Shown: positions 54,799 to 58,822 of the stretch, in pieces
Layout of the letters: the number at the start of each line of letters is the position of its first letter
Position numbering within the stretch: position 1 is the stretch's first letter
Assembly (NCBI GenBank): GCA_944358375.1
Contig: CALVQT010000006.1
Coordinates: 1 to 58,822, forward strand
Reading direction: 5' to 3'
DNA from: an uncultured Bacilli bacterium
GTDB taxonomy: Bacteria; Bacillota_I; Bacilli_A; RF39; UBA660
DNA length: 58,822 nucleotides
Notes under the pieces: generated by a model
What the model was told of the DNA's origin: nothing
Database searches by the model: none
What the model saw: only the letters and a program-made list of their open reading frames with translations
Translations under genes and position numbers: made by a program

Positions 54799-54819
54799 AA
54801 TTTAATAGGTGATAAATCT

Positions 54820-55347
54820 ATGAAAAAGAAAAAAATCTTAGTTATTTTTTTTATTTCCATAATTGTATCTTATTTAATATATAACAAGTTTAATGATAAT
54901 ATCAATAATATTTTGATAATATCTGATAATGAAAATATAAGAAATAATATATCTAATCAATTTAATAAAGAATATAATATTAATATGTATAATTATGATG
55001 ATATTACTTATAAGCAATTAATAAAAAATATCAAAGAAAATGACAATAAAATTATTAAGGAAAATATAATATATTTAAATCAATTGATTTCATCATCAAA
55101 TATAATATTTATAAACATTAATAATTCTGAATATTTTAATAAATGTAAAAAAAGCGATAATATAATAATTAACTATGATAAAACTTTAGAAGATGATATT
55201 AATAGTTTATATGAAATATTATCAAAAATATCTCATGCTAAAATATATATTATAGGTAATTATTGTAAAAATAAGGAACATACTCAAGCATTGAAAATCC
55301 CATTTGAATACTTGAAATATGATTATTTTAATAAAAAAGAAACATAA
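54820..55347 (+). CDS. Membrane-anchored protein of unknown function
   Basis: A 175-residue protein with a basic start (MKKKK), one membrane helix (6-21) and an outside domain. The domain has alternating hydrophobic strands (ILIISDN, IIFININN, IYIIGNYC) separated by helices, an alpha/beta pattern. A distant SGNH-hydrolase fold is possible but no Gly-Asp-Ser motif is present, so I give no function. The gene lies 21 bases after murA and before the rpmE promoter, so it may share the murA transcript. Confidence 0.6.
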   Translation: MKKKKILVIFFISIIVSYLIYNKFNDNINNILIISDNENIRNNISNQFNKEYNINMYNYDDITYKQLIKNIKENDNKIIKENIIYLNQLISSSNIIFININNSEYFNKCKKSDNIIINYDKTLEDDINSLYEILSKISHAKIYIIGNYCKNKEHTQALKIPFEYLKYDYFNKKET

Positions 55348-55363
55348 AAATAGCAATTAGGGC

Positions 55364-55392
55364 TTGATTTAATAAGAAAAAATATGTATAAT
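55364..55392 (+). promoter_or_regulatory. rpmE promoter
   Basis: TTGATT (55364-55369), 17-bp spacer, TATAAT (55387-55392). Confidence 0.75.
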
Positions 55393-55411
55393 ACCAAATG
55401 AAGTTATTTCT

Positions 55412-55430
55412 ATAACTATCAATTAGTTAT
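55412..55430 (+). promoter_or_regulatory. Hairpin in the rpmE leader
   Basis: Seven-bp stem ATAACTA/TAGTTAT just ahead of the GAGGAGG ribosome site, in a leader of about 50 bases. Ribosomal-protein leaders of this kind are known for L31 in some Firmicutes. Whether this hairpin binds L31 or is zinc-responsive is untested. Confidence 0.4.
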
Positions 55431-55446
55431 GGCGAGGAGGAAAAAT

Positions 55447-55647
55447 ATGAAAAAAGGAATACATCCAGAACAAAAAGTTTGTAAGGTTAAATGTGCATGT
55501 GGAAATGAATTTGAAGTAAAGTCAACAAAATCAGAAATACAATTAGAGTCTTGTAATAAATGTCATTCATTTTACACAGGGAAATTTAAAACAGTTAAAA
55601 CTGGAAATGTACAGAAATTTAAAGATAAATATGGAATCACTGATTAA
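55447..55647 (+). CDS. rpmE: Ribosomal protein bL31 (zinc form)
   Basis: L31, about 66 residues, start MKKGIHPEQK at ATG 55447 behind GAGGAGG. It has the cysteines of the zinc form (CKVKCACGNEF and SCNKCHSFYTGK), so it is the C+ type rather than the zinc-free paralogue. The end TGNVQKFKDKYG is standard. A terminator overlaps its stop. Confidence 0.96.
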   Translation: MKKGIHPEQKVCKVKCACGNEFEVKSTKSEIQLESCNKCHSFYTGKFKTVKTGNVQKFKDKYGITD

Positions 55648-55660
55648 TAGTGATTTTTTT
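55635..55660 (+). terminator. Terminator of rpmE
   Basis: Seven-bp stem AATCACT/AGTGATT overlapping the stop, followed by seven T. Confidence 0.75.
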
Positions 55661-55677
55661 ATTATATGGAGTGTTTT

Positions 55678-55941
55678 ATGAAAATATTTGATAGTAATGT
55701 GGATTTGGATGATTTATTCAATCAAAAATATATGCATAAAGAGATAAAAAAAGGATTTTTTTTATCTGATTATCAATTAGAAGTATTAAGTAAATATAAT
55801 ATAAATATTAATGATGTAGGTTCAATTAATGAATTAATATATGAGATTGATATAATTTTAGAAGAGGAAGAATATGAAGATTTAGCTCAAATAGCTAATG
55901 AAATTCAAGAATTTAATTATTATCTTAATACTAATAAGTAA
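55678..55941 (+). CDS. Small acidic protein of unknown function
   Basis: An 87-residue acidic protein beginning MKIFDSNVDLDDLF. The ATG at 55678 has GGAG six bases upstream; an in-frame ATG four codons earlier overlaps that site. It is rich in Asp, Glu and Ile with a probable helical C-terminal half (EEEEYEDLAQIANEIQEF). No family recognised. It begins 18 bases after the rpmE terminator T-run. Confidence 0.6.
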   Translation: MKIFDSNVDLDDLFNQKYMHKEIKKGFFLSDYQLEVLSKYNININDVGSINELIYEIDIILEEEEYEDLAQIANEIQEFNYYLNTNK

Positions 55942-55967
55942 TTGAATAATTAACAATTTTTTGATAT

Positions 55968-55979
55968 TATAATACTATG
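55968..55979 (+). promoter_or_regulatory. -10 box directly at the start codon (leaderless mRNA candidate)
   Basis: TATAAT at 55968-55973 is followed by three bases and the ATG of the next gene, so transcription would begin at or just after the start codon. The -35 region is weak (TTGAAT is 20 bp away). Confidence 0.4.
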
Positions 55980-56765
55980 AAGAATAAGAGAATTATATTA
56001 ATATTATTTTTTATGACAGTGTTAATAATAGTAACTATTTTTTATTATAGAAAATATTGCTATTCTACAATAGATTCCGATATTATTAACAAAAAATGGT
56101 ATGAGTATGATCCATTAACAGGATATTATGATGTTTTATATTTTGAGAATAATAGAATTATTTATAAAACAAATAATGATAATGAATTTAATGATTGTTC
56201 AAAATATACGTATGATAAAAAAAATAAAATATTAAATTTAGATTGTGATAATAAAATAGAAATAAAAGAAATAAAAGATAGCAGTTTAAAAGTAAGAATA
56301 AATGAAGAAGAAAAATTATTTTTTACTAAAATTGATGATGCTTTAAATAATAAATTTGAAAGATACTATAAGAAAAATTTAAGTGAATATAAAAAAGAAT
56401 ATAGTAGAATAAAAGAAATTTTAAATATTAATTATAATTCTTTATTAGAAGTGTTATCTTTAGATGATAATTCTATGATTTTTGTTATTGGAAGTAATTG
56501 TAGTAGTATAGAATGTAGTTTAGTATTAGAAACAATGGAAAAAAATATGTCAAATAATAATATATATTATTTTAATATTGATAATATTAGTGATAATGAA
56601 CTAAAATACTTAAATAATATTACAAATAATAAAATAAATATTAATAGGGATTATTATAATGGTATATATCCTAAAGTTTTAATTACAAATAACTATAATA
56701 TAATTGATGAATATGATTTTATTTGTAATGGGTTAGATTGCAGTAAGTATTTAAAAATAAGTTAA
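55977..56765 (+). CDS. Membrane-anchored thioredoxin-fold-like protein
   Basis: A 262-residue protein with one N-terminal membrane helix (5-24), an outside beta-rich region (30-115), then a coil and a C-terminal domain (about 160-258). This domain has MIFVIGSNCSSIEC, NIYYFNID and NGIYPKVLITNNYNIIDEY, in the thioredoxin order, with a cis-proline-like YPKV. The active site is not CxxC but C-x4-C, so reductase activity is unsure. It lies 12 bases before the hydrogenase and may be co-transcribed with it. No ribosome site is visible; see the -10 box at the start codon. Confidence 0.6.
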   Translation: MKNKRIILILFFMTVLIIVTIFYYRKYCYSTIDSDIINKKWYEYDPLTGYYDVLYFENNRIIYKTNNDNEFNDCSKYTYDKKNKILNLDCDNKIEIKEIKDSSLKVRINEEEKLFFTKIDDALNNKFERYYKKNLSEYKKEYSRIKEILNINYNSLLEVLSLDDNSMIFVIGSNCSSIECSLVLETMEKNMSNNNIYYFNIDNISDNELKYLNNITNNKININRDYYNGIYPKVLITNNYNIIDEYDFICNGLDCSKYLKIS

Positions 56766-56777
56766 TAAGGAGTTAAC

Positions 56778-58301
56778 ATGAAAAAGTATATATGTGAAAA
56801 ATGTGGTTATACAGTAGAAACAGATAGCATAAATGAAGATTTTAAATGCCCTAAGTGTAATTCAGGTAAAGAAGAATTTATAGAGTATCAAGAATCATCA
56901 GCAGATAATGAGGTAAGTGCAATAATAGAATCTGTTTTGGAAGATGCATATGAAAGAAAAGTTAGTAAAATAATAAACGATGCAGAAGAAAATAAGATGG
57001 TTAAAATAAGTGAATATAATCCTTCTATAACAAGAGTATTGGAAAAATGTATTAATTGTGGACAATGTAAAAAAGCCTGTGAAAAAATAGTTAATGTATC
57101 ATATGATTTAAATAAATGTAAAGATCCTATATGTCTTGGTTGTGGACAATGCTTATTAAATTGTCCAACAGGAGCAATAATACCAAGATATTCCTATAAA
57201 GAGGTTAAGTCTATAATTGATGAAAACAAAAAGATTGTTGTAGCAATTATTTCACCAGCTGTAAGAGTTTCTATAGGAGAAGAATTTGGGTTGGAATCAG
57301 GAGTTAATAGCGAAAAAAAATTAGTTACAGCATTAAAAAAATTGGGATTCGATTATGTATTTGATACGGCATTTGGAGCTGATTTAACTATATTAGAAGA
57401 AGTAGCGGAGTTTGCAACTAGGTTAAAAGATAAAACTAAATTGCCACAATTTACCAGTTGTTGTCCATCATGGGTTAAATACGCAGAAGTATATCATCCA
57501 GAATTATTAAATCATCTATCTACATGTAAAAGCCCAATTGGTATGCAGTGTGCAATAATAAAAAGTTATTTTTGCGAAGATAAGGGGTTTGATCCAAATC
57601 AAGTAGTTACAGTAGCAATTACACCTTGCACAGCAAAAAAAATGGAAGCTAAAGAATACACATTAAATATAGACTTTGTATTAACTGCAAGTGAACTTGC
57701 AATATTACTAAAAGAAGAAGAAATTAAATTAAATGAATTAATTGAGACTGATTTTGATAATATGATGGGAGAAAGCTCTGGTGGTGGAGTTATATTTGGT
57801 GCTTCTGGAGGGGTATGCGAATCTGCAATTAGAACATTATATAGAATATTAACTAAGAAGAATTTAGATGATAAAGAATTAGAATTTAAAGATTTGAGAG
57901 GATTCGATGGAATAAAAGAAGCAACAATTACAATTAATGAATATAAGTTAAGAGTAGCGGTTGTACAACAAATGGAAAACTTAGAAAAATTATTAGAAAA
58001 AGATAGGTATAAAAAGTATCATTTTATAGAAGTAATGAATTGTAAAGGAGGGTGTGTTGGTGGTGGTGGACAACCACTATGCCAAATTCCTAAACTAGAT
58101 GAAATAAAAAGAAAAAGGGCAGAAGGATTATATAATATTGATAAAAAAAGAGCAAAAAGAAGTGCACACGATAATCAAGAAATAAAGATTTTATATAAAG
58201 AATACTTAAGAAGCCCATTAAGTGAAAAAAGTTTAAAATTATTGCATACATCTTATTCTGATAAAAGTCATCTGCTTGATAATAAAAAAGATAAATATTA
58301 A
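56778..58301 (+). CDS. [FeFe] hydrogenase with N-terminal rubredoxin-like domain
   Basis: A 507-residue iron-only hydrogenase for H2 production or uptake. A rubredoxin-like zinc/iron site comes first (Cys6, 9, 24, 27), then two 4Fe-4S clusters (CINCGQCKKAC at 91-101; Cys119, 122, 125, 129). The H-cluster motifs follow: TSCCPSW (226-232), TPCTAKK (282-288, with Thr instead of the usual Met) and the last, EVMNCKGGCVGGGGQP (418-433). The C-terminus HTSY is typical. TAAGGAG is the ribosome site. The electron partner is unknown; maturases HydE/F/G are not in the window. Confidence 0.95.
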   Translation: MKKYICEKCGYTVETDSINEDFKCPKCNSGKEEFIEYQESSADNEVSAIIESVLEDAYERKVSKIINDAEENKMVKISEYNPSITRVLEKCINCGQCKKACEKIVNVSYDLNKCKDPICLGCGQCLLNCPTGAIIPRYSYKEVKSIIDENKKIVVAIISPAVRVSIGEEFGLESGVNSEKKLVTALKKLGFDYVFDTAFGADLTILEEVAEFATRLKDKTKLPQFTSCCPSWVKYAEVYHPELLNHLSTCKSPIGMQCAIIKSYFCEDKGFDPNQVVTVAITPCTAKKMEAKEYTLNIDFVLTASELAILLKEEEIKLNELIETDFDNMMGESSGGGVIFGASGGVCESAIRTLYRILTKKNLDDKELEFKDLRGFDGIKEATITINEYKLRVAVVQQMENLEKLLEKDRYKKYHFIEVMNCKGGCVGGGGQPLCQIPKLDEIKRKRAEGLYNIDKKRAKRSAHDNQEIKILYKEYLRSPLSEKSLKLLHTSYSDKSHLLDNKKDKY

Positions 58302-58329
58302 TAATAATTTACAAATTTGCAAAAAAGTA

Positions 58330-58358
58330 TTGAAAAAAAATTTATTATTAGATATAAT
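58330..58358 (+). promoter_or_regulatory. Consensus promoter downstream of the hydrogenase
   Basis: TTGAAA (58330-58335), 17-bp spacer, TATAAT (58353-58358). No gene follows, so a noncoding transcript is expected. Confidence 0.6.
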
Positions 58359-58507
58359 AGAATTGTCCTAATGTTATAATATATATTAATAAGAAATTAT
58401 TAATATAGTTATAATTAGTAAAATTTTCTAATAATATATTATACATCTATATATATATGATAATATATTTAATAATGAAATATTAATATATTGTTGTTAT
58501 ATGTTTG

Positions 58508-58516
58508 TGCTATAGT
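58508..58516 (+). promoter_or_regulatory. Extended -10 promoter of the right-end RNA
   Basis: TGCTATAGT, a TGn-extended -10 box, just before the first hairpin of the RNA. The -35 region is not consensus. Confidence 0.45.
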
Positions 58517-58520
58517 ATTC

Positions 58521-58725
58521 TTGTAATCAAGATTAGAATCTTACCTACTAAGGACGAATGATGTGTCTTTGAGAAAGTTAAACTCAAAATGATAAGCAAT
58601 TATACTAAATACTGATAATGTTTAGTTATATTTATATTAAAGTAACATTTAATATAAATGATTATAATTTGTTTTCACAAAAACTCGAAACAATCTAGTT
58701 TTATCAGAACAGATTGTTTTTGTTT
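58521..58725 (+). ncRNA. Probable structured noncoding RNA, family unknown
   Basis: Five hairpins follow in order: AAGAT/ATCTT (58529-58542), TTTGAG/CTCAAA (58568-58588), ACTAAA/TTTAGT (58604-58626), an 11-12-bp stem at 58630-58659, and a terminator stem AAACAATCT/AGATTGTTT (58688-58719) with T's. The stretch between the first hairpins (CTACTAAGGACGAATGATG) is unusually G-containing for this genome. I compared it by memory with 6S, tmRNA, RNase P and common riboswitches and saw no match. The ends are estimates. Confidence 0.5.
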
Positions 58726-58747
58726 GATAAAAAATTTTAAAATATGT

Positions 58748-58820
58748 ATGTCAATATTTTGCGAAAATGTCCTAAAAATTTTTAAACATAAACGGGATTT
58801 ATTGTCTCGTTTTTTTATGC
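58748..58820. repeat. Right copy of the 73-bp perfect terminal inverted repeat
   Basis: Exact reverse complement of bases 1-73, including the small stem followed by seven T, which here could end transcription coming from the right-end RNA. The last two bases of the window lie beyond it. Confidence 0.85.
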
Positions 58821-58822
58821 AT

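Larger units (their letters stand above)
58302..58822. other. Noncoding tail of the window
   Basis: No gene of convincing length lies in these 520 bases. It holds two promoter-like signals, a hairpin-rich probable RNA ending in a terminator, and the right terminal repeat. The remainder is A/T-rich with many short palindromes such as TATATATATA. Confidence 0.7.

Noticed and set aside
54820..55347. SGNH hydrolase assignment
   Set aside because: The strand pattern is suggestive, but the Gly-Asp-Ser block and the later Asp-x-x-His are not present.
58521..58725. 6S RNA, tmRNA or RNase P RNA at the right end
   Set aside because: No CCA-type tRNA-like end, no GAGGAAAGUCC-type core and no long rod with a central bubble could be seen.
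1..58822. tRNA or rRNA genes and prophage genes
   Set aside because: None could be recognised on either strand; the gene content is ordinary chromosomal apart from the unknown proteins.

Overview
The window is a very AT-rich stretch of bacterial chromosome around the replication origin. Genes read cleanly in the standard bacterial code: TGA is used as a stop (for example at the ends of spoVT and trmN6), which argues against a Mycoplasma code. ComK, a Noc-type ParB protein, SpoVG, Veg, RicT, the RNA polymerase delta subunit and sporulation genes (yabP, yabQ, spoVT, bofA, spoIIR) place it in class Bacilli. The [FeFe] hydrogenase suggests a fermentative anaerobe. The small intergenic gaps and several missing synteny partners suggest a streamlined gut-type lineage (Erysipelotrichales/RF39-like is a guess).

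Layout. oriC surrounds dnaA (about 37.9-39.66 kb), with TTATTAACA-type DnaA boxes on both sides of the gene. Nearly all genes point away from it. Leftward run dnaN, comK (where S4-domain yaaA often sits), recF, gyrB, gyrA. Then comes an intergenic array of three parS sites alternating with two Noc-binding palindromes, the SRP RNA, tadA, dnaX, ybaB, recR, bofA (a 56-codon gene), holB, ricT, trmN6, rsmI, pth, mfd, spoVT, tatD, a 3D-domain protein, rsmA, a two-gene sensor-kinase operon, veg, spoVG, yabP, yabQ, divIC, tilS, ftsH, tsaB, rimI and tsaD. The far left holds a glycosyltransferase, a dCMP deaminase, a P-type cation ATPase, an RNB-domain protein and a small membrane protein.

Rightward from oriC: a 479-residue protein of unknown function, then rpmH, rnpA, yidC, jag, mnmE, mnmG, rsmG and noc, the classical order, but with no parA/parB after noc. 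A head-on class A penicillin-binding protein follows, then rpoE (delta), prfA, prmC, spoIIR, murA, an unknown protein, rpmE, two more unknown proteins and an [FeFe] hydrogenase. The last 0.5 kb is noncoding, with a probable structured RNA.

The window is bounded by a 73-bp perfect inverted repeat (1-73 and 58748-58820). This is probably a dispersed element whose copies end the contig.

Most notable: (1) the interleaved parS/Noc-site array; (2) two overlapping hybrid kinases with complementary defects (one lacks the phospho-acceptor His, the other has a ruined ATP pocket), suggesting an obligate trans-phosphorylating pair; (3) comK inside the dnaA-gyrA cluster; (4) an unknown gene next to the DnaA boxes; (5) a dnaX A8 slippery run where slipping one base either way meets an immediate stop; (6) a near-identical leader motif in front of two nuclease-family genes; (7) terminator hairpins that overlap the start regions of bofA and spoIIR.
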